DNA of 64,000 bases from Candidatus Lariskella endosymbiont of Epinotia ramella (GCF_964019805.1 NZ_OZ026472.1:434001-498000), one strand, 5' to 3'; shown: positions 20,290 through 29,750, numbered from the stretch's first letter. Numbers and translations: made by a program. Notes: a model not told the origin generated them from the sequence alone.

Positions 20290-21609
20290 CTTTTTATAAG
20301 CACAAGGTTTATAATTATCAGAATACTTGTGATACAAGCAAGGTTTGCAGCTTATCAGCATAAAAAATCTAGAGATATAAAAGCAGAAAGCAATTTAAAT
20401 AATAAAAATGGCAAATATACAAGAATAGCAATTTTTGAAGTAGTAGGTACATATTATAGTGATAAAATAGCAGCGTTCATTTCAATGATTGGTTCTGCTA
20501 TGTATCTTGTGCTTGCTGGAATGCCTGTTTCTGGGCAGCGTGCATTGGTTGTTTCTTACATATTTCTAATTGGTATTATCATAGATAGAAAGCCAAACGC
20601 GTTAAATTCACTATGTATAGGTGCTTCTTTAATATTATTATTTCAACCAGAAGCTATTTTTAGTCCGAGCTTGCAGATGTCGCTTAGTGCCTGTCTTGGT
20701 CTAATAGTATGTTACAGGTTTCTTGGTAAGTTTTTATTTATTAACTTGAAGCAAAAAAATTATGTAAAAAGAGTATTCTTCTATTTGCTTAATATTACAG
20801 TTTCTACTCTTGCTGCAGGTCTTGCAACTGCGCCATTTATAATATATCACTTTCACCAATTTTCTACATATAGTGTTATTGCAAATCTAATTTGTATTCC
20901 ATTAAATGACTTTTTTATAATGCCACTTGGAATTTTATCTATGTTTTTAATGCCGCTTGGGCTTGAGAAAATTGCTATAATCCCGATGGAGTTTGGTATT
21001 AACATAATGCTATATGTTGCGAATTTAGTTTATATTCTACCAAATTCGTCATTTTATGTGCCTAGTTTTAGCAATTATGCTATTGCAGTAATGGTTTTTG
21101 GCGCTTTGCTTATATCATTTTGTAGAACTAAAGTTCGGTATTTAGGTATTCCGATGTTTGTATATTCTATCGCCACGCTTTTTTTTCACGAGCAGCCTTC
21201 TATATTAATTAGTGAATCTGGGAAGTTATTTGCAGTTAGAGATAAGAATGAAGTGTTGTTTTCAAGTGGTGTTAAAGAGAGATATATAAGAAATATATGG
21301 ATGAATGAGCTTGGAGTAGAATCACTCAAAACACTTGCAAAATCAAAAATAGAAGGCTGCAATGCTGATATTTGTAAATATACCAAAGATAGTATTAGAG
21401 CTGTTATAGTAAGCAAACTTGATAGTTTGAAAGAGGAATGTGAAGCTGTAGATTTATTTGTAAACCTTGCAGATAAGAATTTTGTCTGCAGTAGTGCGAA
21501 AAGAAGTATAAATCTATCAGATTTGAATCAAAAAGGTGCGCATTTAGTGAAAATTTCTGGCACTGAGATGGTGATAGTAAATGTGGAGGATGAGAGAGTT
21601 TTTAAATAA

Positions 21610-22102
21610 CTGCTTATATGTACTTGCCATATTTTTCAAAATTGGCTTAGTGCAGAATGGTCCTTATGTTCACTATCACTTGCGTTACAATTCTTTCTAG
21701 CTCTTTTTGAAGTCTCACTTTGTAGAAATATAAATAAAAGAGCAATTCTGCATTGACCTCAGGTAATATGCACTTTATCCACTGCTTCAAAAACTGATTT
21801 GCATACTTATTCTGATTCCATCCATGGTGCAAAATATCGACTATATGAAGTCTTTCCATCAAAAATCGCAATTTTGGTATTTTTCCTGCTGGATTCATTT
21901 GCCTCATAATTGCTTGCAGGCAAAGATAAATTCTTCCGCTTCTTAGGAAGTGATGACGCAAGCGACTATAAATTATTCGTATTCATATAATTTTAGTAAT
22001 TGACTATATATCCAACATCATGTTTTATAATTTTATTAAGAGATCTTAAACGTAATGCTTAAGACTTAAAAAAACTATTTGCAATAAAGGACAGGTAAAA
22101 AC
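21610..22102. other. Intergenic region with a repeat E fragment
   Basis: The gap between comEC and the 414-aa orphan gene. Positions about 21885-21965 match family E in inverted orientation (TTTTTCCTGCTGGATTC, GCCTCATAATTGCTTGC, TTCTTAGGAAGTGATGACGC). A 104-codon open frame (21647-21961, minus) starts inside that repeat and matches nothing I know, so I do not call it a gene. Confidence 0.55.
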
Positions 22103-23347
22103 ATGGTAGATTATAGTAATCCAGGTTTTGTTAAAGCAAGGAATGCAGCATCAGTACGCAAGGAATTTGAGTCTTCTGGGCGGGATTTTGCGACTTTTTC
22201 TGCAACAAATCTTACGGATTCTCAGATATTTACTATGACAAATCGGCTCGAGCCTTTGTCTATGGATGATATAAAACAAAGTGTTTGCTCACAAATTTCT
22301 ATGCTTCCAAATGATTGCAGTTTGTCTGATCTAAGCGAACTCAATCTTCATCTTAAAACACTCTCATTATTACCAAATAAAATTTTAAGCGCACTTGAAG
22401 CAAGCAACACAAGTTCCACAGCACATCAAGTAATAAAACACAAAGCTTACAAAAGTGAGGCTTTTGATAGTGCATTTGAGCTTATCACAGGCAAGGCACA
22501 AGAAGGCCCTTTGTCATTTGATACTGTATTTTTTCAAGTATATGCTAAAACTAAAAAGATATTCACAGATGCTTTAAACAAAGTTGGTCAGACTCTTAGT
22601 GGAAATGCATCTAAAAAAGCACTTTATGCAGATACCGCATCTAAAATTGAGTCAAATTTTAATCAGCTTTACGCCGCTCAAGTCGCCTCAAATGAGAGTG
22701 CTTATGGTGAAAATGGTATACTAGCAAAGCTTGGAATCACACCAACTCCTGCAAATTCAAATCCTACATATGTTGCAAGTGAAATACAAAACCTAATTGA
22801 TGCTGAGAAGAACTTTTTCTCGAACATTGCATTAAATACTGAGCTATATGAGAAGCATAAACTGTCAGATTTGCCAGTTAAAGCTGCGTCAATATTAAAT
22901 CAGATCAGTGCTTATCAGAAGTCTATGTTTGCTATGGATATTACTTGTAAGAGGTATGTTGCTGCTGCGAGCGATCAATCAGGTGAACTTCATCAGAGAC
23001 TTAGAGAGGCATGTATTGAGTTTAATTCTGCTACTTCTCAAATAGATATTGGTAATAAATTTTCTGATGTTTGTGTGAAAGCTTTCGATATCAATACAAA
23101 TACTGTGAGTATAATTAATATTCTAGGCTCAGGAACAGGTTTCCCTGCTATATTATCGCGTATCTGCAGTTCTTTTACTGGAACTCCTAAACTAGATGGG
23201 AATGGGGCTATTAACATGTATCTTAACCACGAATTCACAGCAGGTTGGACTTCTGGTAGATATATATTTAATAATTACTTGCCAGTTGAACTTGAATTAT
23301 TAGATGAAATTGCTGCAAGTAATTACACTTGGCTCACGTTTGATTGA
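22103..23347 (+). CDS. Hypothetical protein, 414 aa, soluble and mostly helical
   Basis: I do not recognise this family. The frame opens with ATG at 22103, preceded by GGACAGGT, and codon use looks normal for the window. The protein has no signal peptide and no membrane segment, is rich in Ser, Asn and Ala, and seems largely alpha-helical, with an odd Gly/Thr-rich C-terminal stretch (GSGTGFPAIL, GNGAINMYLNHEFTAGWTS). It is transcribed toward the convergent motB-motA pair and shares no obvious function with it. A lineage-specific protein, possibly secreted, is plausible, but nothing in the sequence proves it. Confidence 0.7.
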   Translation: MVDYSNPGFVKARNAASVRKEFESSGRDFATFSATNLTDSQIFTMTNRLEPLSMDDIKQSVCSQISMLPNDCSLSDLSELNLHLKTLSLLPNKILSALEASNTSSTAHQVIKHKAYKSEAFDSAFELITGKAQEGPLSFDTVFFQVYAKTKKIFTDALNKVGQTLSGNASKKALYADTASKIESNFNQLYAAQVASNESAYGENGILAKLGITPTPANSNPTYVASEIQNLIDAEKNFFSNIALNTELYEKHKLSDLPVKAASILNQISAYQKSMFAMDITCKRYVAAASDQSGELHQRLREACIEFNSATSQIDIGNKFSDVCVKAFDINTNTVSIINILGSGTGFPAILSRICSSFTGTPKLDGNGAINMYLNHEFTAGWTSGRYIFNNYLPVELELLDEIAASNYTWLTFD

Positions 23348-23349
23348 GT

Positions 23350-23490
23350 TTTAAGTCGCATGTATCATCACTTTCTAAGAAGCAGGAGGATTGATCTTGG
23401 CCTTGCAAGCAACTATGGCACGCTGGAAAATTCAGCAGAAAAAGTGAGAAAATTGCCAAAAACCTTATGGATTTTGTTATGCACTGCCAA
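23350..23490. repeat. Dispersed repeat family E, copy 1
   Basis: Runs from TAAGTCGCATGTATCATCAC through GGCCTTGCAAGCAACTATG and ATTCAGCAGAAAAAGTG to CTTATGGATTTTGTTATGC. Matching copies are at 52340-52465 and 63679-63805, and an inverted fragment is at 21885-21965. It lies just after the 414-aa gene. Confidence 0.75.
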
Positions 23491-23580
23491 GCAAGTGCCA
23501 TAAGTATATTAGATTAGTACAGGGGCCGCTCTAAAAGCTAATTTTTGGCGTGTGTACTATATAGCAACTACATAGCTACA

Positions 23581-24489
23581 CTAATTTCCTGTACTTTTCT
23601 TGTCAAAATCACTAGGTGTTGATACTTTATACGATGGCATTACTGAATTTCTAAGCAGCATGATAGATACCCTCCTATTTGGAGACGCAGAAGGATCACT
23701 TGGAATCTCAGGATTTGTATCAGCAAACGCAGTGACTTTTGCTATTCTATCAGGTGATATTCCATCTTTCACAAGTTCTCGCCTTGCTAAATTTGCTCTG
23801 TCGGCTGATAACTCCCAGTTACTATAATCTGCAAATAAATTCTCAGGATTCTTTTCTGTATAACCACCTATCGCTATAAAATTAGGTACATATTTAATCA
23901 GCTTTGCTATTTTATTCAATATTACAAGTGCTTGAGGAGTCATTTGAGCGTTACTGCGCTCAAACATAGGTTTGCCATCATTATCTGCTATTTTTATTAT
24001 TAATCCTTCTGGCGTTTGTTCAAACAATACGTTTCCTCTATACTGGCTAAGCTGCGGATCTTTTTCTATCTCTCTTTTCAATTCATTTTCTATAGTGGTA
24101 AATTTTTCGTTTTCCTCTTCAATTGTAATATTTTGTCTACCTTGTTCAGAACTTATAACTTCACCAGCTTTCTTGACTCCATACACTATTCCTTTCACAG
24201 TACTGCCTTCAGAATCTACTTCGGTCTCATTGCTTTTCTGAGAGCTACCATCCATATATCCACTTCTGCCTACTATACCTATGGTTGGTTCAAAAAACTG
24301 AGCGATGCCTTGAAGTTTAGAAGAGGGTGTAGAATTTAATAACCAAAGTAACAAGAAAAAAGCCATCATAGCTGTGACAAAATCGGCATATGCAACTTTC
24401 CAAGCGCCACCATGTCTGCCATGTGATACATTGCGCTTGATCTTTTTAATCACTATGACCTGCTTATCTTGAGGTGATTTTTCTGCCAT
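23581..24489 (-). CDS. motB: Flagellar motor stator protein MotB
   Basis: Stator subunit that anchors the flagellar motor to peptidoglycan and carries protons together with MotA. The 302-aa protein has a basic N-terminus, one membrane helix with the essential aspartate in KVAYADFVTAMM (Asp36), a linker, and a C-terminal OmpA-like peptidoglycan-binding domain (about 165-285) with SNWELSADRANLARRELV and PSASPNRRVSIML. It starts 21 bp after motA in the same direction. No other flagellar genes lie in the window. Confidence 0.96.
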   Translation of the reverse strand: MAEKSPQDKQVIVIKKIKRNVSHGRHGGAWKVAYADFVTAMMAFFLLLWLLNSTPSSKLQGIAQFFEPTIGIVGRSGYMDGSSQKSNETEVDSEGSTVKGIVYGVKKAGEVISSEQGRQNITIEEENEKFTTIENELKREIEKDPQLSQYRGNVLFEQTPEGLIIKIADNDGKPMFERSNAQMTPQALVILNKIAKLIKYVPNFIAIGGYTEKNPENLFADYSNWELSADRANLARRELVKDGISPDRIAKVTAFADTNPEIPSDPSASPNRRVSIMLLRNSVMPSYKVSTPSDFDKKSTGN

Positions 24490-24510
24490 ATATGCGCTCT
24501 ATTAATCTTG

Positions 24511-25371
24511 TTACTGATTACTCAATAAATTTACTGCATTCTCCAACTCAATTATGGATGGTTTAGATTCAGCTGGTAATATCTGTCTAGCAAGTTCCAT
24601 ACAAAGAGACGGTGGGTGACCTGCAACATATGTTATAATCGCCATTTTTATGCATTCCAGCGGCACTATATTATCACTTGCTATTTTTTCAAATAGCGTC
24701 CCTATCGGAGATACTACTCCGTAAGAGAGGAAGACGCCTACTAACGTTCCAACCATAGCAGATGCTATTTTAATACTAAGTGTAGCAGCATCAGCACCAA
24801 CTGCTCCCATCGCTATAATCACTCCTGTTACAGCTGCAACAATTCCAAGTCCTGGTAATGCTTCACCAAGCGTATGAATTGCAGCACCTGCTTCCTTCAT
24901 CTTGTCAAAAGTACGTTGTATAACACATTCAATCATGTTATCAATTTCATGTGGATTATCGACTCCTAGCATAACCATTCTGAAGCTATCACAGAAGAAG
25001 GTAGTAATAGCTTCACTATTAGGTAATGTTCTCAAGTCATCGAATAAACTGCTGTTTTCAGGGTTATCTAAATAGCTCTCTATTTCAATAGCTGTAGCAG
25101 TACGAACTTTTTTCAAAAAATTGAACAAAAACAACAAGAGTATTGTATAGTGTTCTTTATGATACTGGTGTTTTGCACCAATTTTTTTCAAACAACTTAT
25201 TACTTCTGCCCTTAAATGTTTAGGAGTTGAAATAATAAAACTACCAATTGCAGTACCAATTATAAGTAGCAACTCAAATGGTTGAAAAATAACCATAATA
25301 TTCCCACCGCCACCTAGATAGCCTGTAATCATCGACGCAAAAACTACAAACAATCCTAAGCCAAAAGACAT
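24511..25371 (-). CDS. motA: Flagellar motor stator protein MotA
   Basis: Proton-channel subunit of the flagellar stator. The 286-aa protein has the expected four membrane helices: two at the N-terminus (starting GLGLFVVFASMITGYLGGG) and two after a cytoplasmic loop. The conserved prolines are present in GEALPGLGIVAAVTGVI and LSYGVVSPIGTLFEK. It forms an operon with motB. Flagellar genes are rare in Rickettsiales but documented in Midichloria-like lineages. Confidence 0.96.
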   Translation of the reverse strand: MSFGLGLFVVFASMITGYLGGGGNIMVIFQPFELLLIIGTAIGSFIISTPKHLRAEVISCLKKIGAKHQYHKEHYTILLLFLFNFLKKVRTATAIEIESYLDNPENSSLFDDLRTLPNSEAITTFFCDSFRMVMLGVDNPHEIDNMIECVIQRTFDKMKEAGAAIHTLGEALPGLGIVAAVTGVIIAMGAVGADAATLSIKIASAMVGTLVGVFLSYGVVSPIGTLFEKIASDNIVPLECIKMAIITYVAGHPPSLCMELARQILPAESKPSIIELENAVNLLSNQ

Positions 25372-25743
25372 TTTCTCAGCTCTCTTATATTTAAATGATT
25401 AACTCTTTAGTAAAAGAAAAAACAAAAGCTAGAACGAACCTACAAACGTGACAAATCAAGGCAGAAAATTTACAACAAAAAGAGAACTGACAAGGTCTAC
25501 AAACCATGCAGCACCAATTATATTAAAAATACACCACCCTCAATCCTGGATTGTAATTGGCGCTGTCTACAATTGCAATGCTTTTATCACAACTCTTATG
25601 CTATATAATTTGCCATATTGCTTAGCAAGAAATTGTGTACAGAATTATATATGAGAGATTTCTATATTTCTAAGATTTGCTATTTGTTAATGTGAGTTGC
25701 AAATCATTCTATAATTTGCCATCAAATTGTATTTAGTATCCAA
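25372..25743. other. Intergenic region motA-coaBC
   Basis: A 372-bp AT-rich gap that presumably contains the motAB promoter. I see no RNA gene, repeat copy or supported ORF. Confidence 0.5.
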
Positions 25744-26925
25744 TCAAAGATACTGCATTACTATCTCAAGCAACTTATCAGCAATCATATTTTTATTTGC
25801 TCTATGTATATTGTGTATTATTTTGTCTCTAGTAATAACTTGCAATTCATTAAAGTCTTCTCCAAATACTTTATTTTCTGATACATCATTTATTGCAATC
25901 ATATCAACATTCTTATTTACAAGCTTCTCATGGCCATTTTTAATGAGATCATTCGTCTCAGCTGCAAATGCCACACAAAATAAGTTAGGAAATGCAATTT
26001 TTACTTCTGATATAATGTCAGGATTTACAGACAACCCCAAATTCATTGAAGATTTGCCAGCAAGCTTTTTGATCTTATGCCGTGAATAATTTAGTGGCTT
26101 ATAGTCTGACACTGCTGCGCACCCTATGAAAATATCTGCATTTCTGCATTCTAATAATGATATTTCCAACATTTTCTCTGAAGATTCAACATAAGTAACA
26201 TTTAAAAAGCTTGGATAATTTATATCAGTAGGACCACTAATCAATGAAACTTTAGCTCCTGCATAAAAAGATGATAATGCAAGCGCATAACCCATTTTAC
26301 CAGAGCTATAATTGCTAATAAATCTAATAGGATCTAGTTTTTCTCTAGTTGGACCTGAGGTAATAACAACAGATTTACCGCTTAGCAGTTGATCTCGTGT
26401 TTCTAAAATACAGTGATGTGATATATTATCAACCTCACTCATACGGCCCATTCCTATATCTCCGCACGCTTGAGATCCAAATTCTGGCCCAATAATTCTA
26501 ATAGAGTTATTTAATAAGATATTTACATTGTTTTGAACAATAAAATTCTCCCACATCTTGGTGTTCATAGCAGGAGCTAGCATGATTTTAGAGCGCGCCG
26601 CAAGACATATTAATGACAACAAACAGTTTGCAAAACCATGTGCTAGTTTTGCAATAAAATTTGCAGATGCAGGTGCAATTAATATCAAATCTACATCTTT
26701 TGCCAGCGTTATATGAAGCATTGCATCACTTTGCAGCGTTGCATCATATGTATATACTCTATTTGGAAAAAGTGCACGCCATGTCATAGACGAAATAAAG
26801 CTCTCTGCGCATTCAGTGAGTACTATAATCACGTCAAATCCGGCAGATAATAGCAGTTTTGCTAAATCAATAGATTTATAAGCAGCTATGCTACCAGTAA
26901 CACCCAAAATTATCTTTTGTTGCAT
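25744..26925 (-). CDS. coaBC: Bifunctional phosphopantothenoylcysteine decarboxylase / phosphopantothenate-cysteine ligase
   Basis: Catalyses two successive steps of coenzyme A synthesis. The 393-aa protein has an N-terminal flavoprotein CoaC domain (ILGVTGSIAAYKSIDLAKLL, LIAPASANFIAKLAHG, APAMNTKMWEN, QACGDIGMGRM) and a C-terminal CoaB domain (VVITSGPTREKLDPIRFISN, YSSGKMGYALA, GCAAVSDYKP). Length and domain order are normal. It stands as a single gene; acpS elsewhere in the window uses the CoA product. Confidence 0.97.
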   Translation of the reverse strand: MQQKIILGVTGSIAAYKSIDLAKLLLSAGFDVIIVLTECAESFISSMTWRALFPNRVYTYDATLQSDAMLHITLAKDVDLILIAPASANFIAKLAHGFANCLLSLICLAARSKIMLAPAMNTKMWENFIVQNNVNILLNNSIRIIGPEFGSQACGDIGMGRMSEVDNISHHCILETRDQLLSGKSVVITSGPTREKLDPIRFISNYSSGKMGYALALSSFYAGAKVSLISGPTDINYPSFLNVTYVESSEKMLEISLLECRNADIFIGCAAVSDYKPLNYSRHKIKKLAGKSSMNLGLSVNPDIISEVKIAFPNLFCVAFAAETNDLIKNGHEKLVNKNVDMIAINDVSENKVFGEDFNELQVITRDKIIHNIHRANKNMIADKLLEIVMQYL

Positions 26926-27003
26926 TTATCATAAGTCATATGTTTGAAAGCTATCAGTAAGTATACCTTGAAACATAGAATCAAGGTCAATATATGCTAT
27001 ACT

Positions 27004-27939
27004 TCAAGAATTTGCAGCGCATACTAGCTTAAGTATTTCTGCTTCAGAAAGTTCAGTAACCTCTGAAATAAACTGAATATCAGTGTTCTTAGCAAGCAAG
27101 CGCATGGCAAGGGCTTTTTTTTCTTTGAGTTTGCCTTCTACTTTGCCTTTCTCAAGGCCTTCGGCTATACCTTTCTCAAGACCTATATTCATTCCTTTAT
27201 CCAGAGCCGCGTCTAGCATAGATTGATGATCTAGGATACGTTTTTGCTGCTCTTCATATGACAGCAACTCTTGCTCTGACCAACCAAACTGGTCTAGTGC
27301 TTCATATGCTCTTTTGATTATTAAATCGCTTTCTATTATCTTTTGCAAATCAGACTCAGATGTTTGATCTGCATACTTAAAGAAATAACACCACTTTTGC
27401 AAGATGTTATCTAGCTTATCTCCTGGCTTCTTCTTAAATTTTGGCAGTTCAATAAACGTAAATGAGAAATCTTTTAAGTCATTTTCGTAAGTAACTTTGT
27501 CTAGAATAATATGATCTGATTTATAACTTTCCTTCTCTGGAAAGAGCACGCAATCTAGGATTGCTATAAAGATTATTTTCTTTAAATTGCAATAAAGGCC
27601 CATTCCATCAGACCCTCTTGCTGCCTGTCTTCCATAAGCTTTAGCTGCATAATACTGCGCTCTTTTCTCAAAACCTTTGCTTGGAGAGATCTGCATCTCT
27701 ATTATGTATTGAACGCCACTTGCGTCTTTGCAAAGCACATCAACAATAGACTGCTTTTGATATGCGATTTCTGGATCCTGAACAGGACTTAAGAACTCCA
27801 CAGATTGAATCTCATTTAGTCCTCTCATTTCCAAAACATCATTGATGAAATGTATCAGAATATCTTTGTTCTTTTCAGTGCCAAAGATCTTCTTAAACGC
27901 AACATCATTTTTAGGATCTAGATATTTGGAAAGTGACAT
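27004..27939 (-). CDS. Rpn family recombination-promoting nuclease / putative transposase
   Basis: A PD-(D/E)XK-type nuclease of the Rpn (transposase_31-like) family, abundant in Rickettsiales. The 311-aa protein opens with the family signature YLDPKNDVAFKKIFGTEKNK, followed by the nuclease core (SIVDVLCKDASGVQYIIEMQ, with D and ExQ residues) and ends in a charged repeat-like tail (GLEKGIAEGLEKGKVEGKLK). Relatives in E. coli promote RecA-independent recombination; the biological role is not settled. The gene is full-length and lies between coaBC and a repeat-flanked orphan locus. Confidence 0.9.
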   Translation of the reverse strand: MSLSKYLDPKNDVAFKKIFGTEKNKDILIHFINDVLEMRGLNEIQSVEFLSPVQDPEIAYQKQSIVDVLCKDASGVQYIIEMQISPSKGFEKRAQYYAAKAYGRQAARGSDGMGLYCNLKKIIFIAILDCVLFPEKESYKSDHIILDKVTYENDLKDFSFTFIELPKFKKKPGDKLDNILQKWCYFFKYADQTSESDLQKIIESDLIIKRAYEALDQFGWSEQELLSYEEQQKRILDHQSMLDAALDKGMNIGLEKGIAEGLEKGKVEGKLKEKKALAMRLLAKNTDIQFISEVTELSEAEILKLVCAANS

Positions 27940-28318
27940 TTTTTACTTTTTTATGCAATGTTTGATTATGATAAACGCATACTGCATATTCTAGCTTGAA
28001 ATGCAGGGAATATCTAGGAATTATTCTGAAAATGCTGATTAAATGATGTTGAGTTTGCATGTAGGCTTTCTTGCGAATCATAGCACTCATGCTTTCTTAA
28101 ATTATTTTGACACCACACGGGCAGCATTTCATACCTCTTCTGAGACTTTTAGCGCGCGTACTATCTAGCTCATCCGCCAAAAATTGATTTGCGCAAGCAA
28201 ATCAATTTTTTTGGAGAAGTGAAATGTGCAAAAATTAGCTAGGGTGCACTATCTAATGCACATGCTTATTTATGCAACAAAGTTCCTTAAATGCGACAAA
28301 CAAAAACCTATATCTCTT
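27940..28318. other. Intergenic region with partial repeat A
   Basis: A 379-bp gap. Positions about 28095-28240 match family A blocks (GGGCAGCATTTCATACCTCTTC and GGAGAAGTGAAATGTGCAA), but this copy lacks the AATCCGTAAG hairpin. A perfect stem ATTGATTTGC / GCAAATCAAT sits at about 28184-28210. Confidence 0.6.
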
Positions 28319-29335
28319 CTAACTATTCAACAGTATATCCATGCTGAAAAAATTAGGCTCAGGCGATAAATCCATCGCAAGAGCAATTTGCGCATCTTGC
28401 TCTTGCTGCTCGAAGTCAAATTGATCTCTAGCGTCAAAGTACTCTTCTTCTGCTCTGATCACCTGCAGAATTTCATGTGCATTAAGATGATTGAATATTA
28501 ATTCTGCCATGTCATTATGTAGAACCTCACCACCCATTGCTCCAATATGTATAGGGTCAGTAATTAAGCGTGAGTTATGTGCACGTACTACTTCAATAGC
28601 TAATTCTAAAGCAATATCATTTATTCCTATGGCATGAGTAATTGCTTCATGATGGATGGCATCACGTAACCCTTCAGCATTCATATACTCTCTAAATAGC
28701 ATGAAAGCAACAACATCTAGATTTTGCGACAAAAACGACATTGTTTGCGGATCTTGCATTATTGTATGAAATGCTTGCATGATATGTTGGTCATTTTGAG
28801 CATTGAGTATACCAGCAATCACACTTGCATTTATGTTTCTTGCAGTATTTTGTATTTGCTCTATGTGAGTGAGAAAATATACTGCAGCCCATGGGTTGTG
28901 TACTACTGTATTAAGCGCTGCTGTGATATGCTCTTGAGTGATTTCTTGAAAAATATGATTGCTATCTTCTCGTCTTTCGTGTCTTATATTCAATATTAGT
29001 TCTGGCTCATTCAGCAGTACTGTTGCTAAAAAAGCACGCGCTTGCTGTGGTAGATAGAACTCTCCTGTACTAGTTACTGAACTTAGCAAGTAATTGCGTG
29101 CTTCATGTGCTGTATCATAAATAAAAGACATACGTCCAAGAAATAGTGCATCGAGAAATGCATGATGAAATATGTTGCACATGGTACTCCCCAAGGTATT
29201 TAATATTAAACGAGGAGCTGTCATTACTTCTTCAAATGTAACTCCAGTTAATCTTAATGCTTCAAATGTCGCGCGTTGTTCTTCTATTGTGCGTTCTTCT
29301 ACTATACTTTCGTCACGAGTGGTATATACAACCAT
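28319..29335 (-). CDS. Orphan protein with C-terminal ubiquitin-interacting-motif-like helix
   Basis: I do not recognise the 338-aa protein as a whole. It has no signal peptide or membrane helix and is mostly helical. Near the C-terminus, residues 309-326 read EQQEQDAQIALAMDLSPE. This matches the ubiquitin-interacting motif pattern: an acidic lead-in, hydrophobic residue, Ala (320), hydrophobic residue, two spaced positions, Ser (324), then acidic. The core IALAMDLS aligns position by position with the second motif of the human proteasome subunit S5a as I remember it. This would suit an effector that binds host ubiquitin; that is inference. The ATG lies inside the 3' end of the 76-aa gene upstream (23-bp overlap) and is directly preceded by an in-frame TAG, so it is the earliest possible start. 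Repeats flank the pair. Confidence 0.75.
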   Translation of the reverse strand: MVVYTTRDESIVEERTIEEQRATFEALRLTGVTFEEVMTAPRLILNTLGSTMCNIFHHAFLDALFLGRMSFIYDTAHEARNYLLSSVTSTGEFYLPQQARAFLATVLLNEPELILNIRHERREDSNHIFQEITQEHITAALNTVVHNPWAAVYFLTHIEQIQNTARNINASVIAGILNAQNDQHIMQAFHTIMQDPQTMSFLSQNLDVVAFMLFREYMNAEGLRDAIHHEAITHAIGINDIALELAIEVVRAHNSRLITDPIHIGAMGGEVLHNDMAELIFNHLNAHEILQVIRAEEEYFDARDQFDFEQQEQDAQIALAMDLSPEPNFFSMDILLNS

Positions 29336-29543
29336 CTACTTCCCTCAAATAACGCTCACCATCTGCACTAGGAGTACGTAAATGAAATTGAATAGCTGCT
29401 AACATCATTTCTCTTTGCAAAGGTGATGCTCCTTCTAGAGCAACACTTAAGTCAGCTCCATGCAATTCATCTAACTGACTCACTGTAGTTGGCCCTGGTT
29501 GCACAAGGAAGCTTGCGAATGTCGGGTATATGCTCCAATTCAT
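29313..29543 (-). CDS. Small orphan protein, 76 aa, overlapping the UIM-like gene
   Basis: A 76-aa frame (MNWSIYPTFASF...GCIYHS) of unknown function. It starts with ATG preceded by ACGGAGAAAG on the minus strand, a good Shine-Dalgarno. It overlaps the next gene by 23 bp, an arrangement that suggests translational coupling. Alternatively, both may be remnants of one longer gene split by a frameshift; the two products show no shared domain that would settle this. Confidence 0.55.
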   Translation of the reverse strand: MNWSIYPTFASFLVQPGPTTVSQLDELHGADLSVALEGASPLQREMMLAAIQFHLRTPSADGERYLREVDGCIYHS

Positions 29544-29750
29544 AATCTTTCTCCGTGTTTATAGTTTTTTTAATATACTGAGTAACCTAGAAAACAAACC
29601 TTTGATGTAGTATCAATCTCATTTACAAAAAATCTCTTATATACTCACAATAAAAATACCCTGAAGTTTGATCTGCGAATTATAAAGGAAGCAGTGCTCT
29701 TTAGCAACAACTAAAAGTTTAGTTATATCGTATTAGTTGTATAACCCCTG

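Larger units (their letters stand above)
18564..21609 (+). pseudogene. comEC: comEC, interrupted by an IS1-family element
   Basis: ComEC is the inner-membrane channel that takes single-stranded DNA into the cytoplasm. The N-terminal part (18564-19507, TTG start) has membrane helices, the DUF4131/OB-like region (IENIEVRSRDLRLYLYDLS) and the competence-domain motif IAHIIAISGMHI. The C-terminal part (20298-21609) continues the polytopic domain (MPVSGQRALVVSYIFLIG, SPSLQMSLSACLGLIV). An IS at 19508-20289 is flanked by the 8-bp duplication CTTTTTAT. Deleting the IS and one duplicate gives TILFISTRFIII in one frame and a 751-aa protein, so the gene was intact until this insertion. The short C-terminal region shows no convincing beta-lactamase-like domain. 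As it stands the gene encodes only a truncated channel. Confidence 0.92.

Noticed and set aside
21647-21961. A 104-codon open frame on the minus strand
   Set aside because: Its first third is the inverted repeat E fragment and the rest matches nothing; likely incidental.
27004-27939. The Rpn nuclease as part of a bounded insertion sequence
   Set aside because: No inverted repeats or target duplication were found around it; this family is often present as single genes.
29313-29543. A second UIM-like motif in the 76-aa protein (ADLSVALEGAS)
   Set aside because: The spacing between Ala and Ser is one residue too long and the acidic lead-in is missing.
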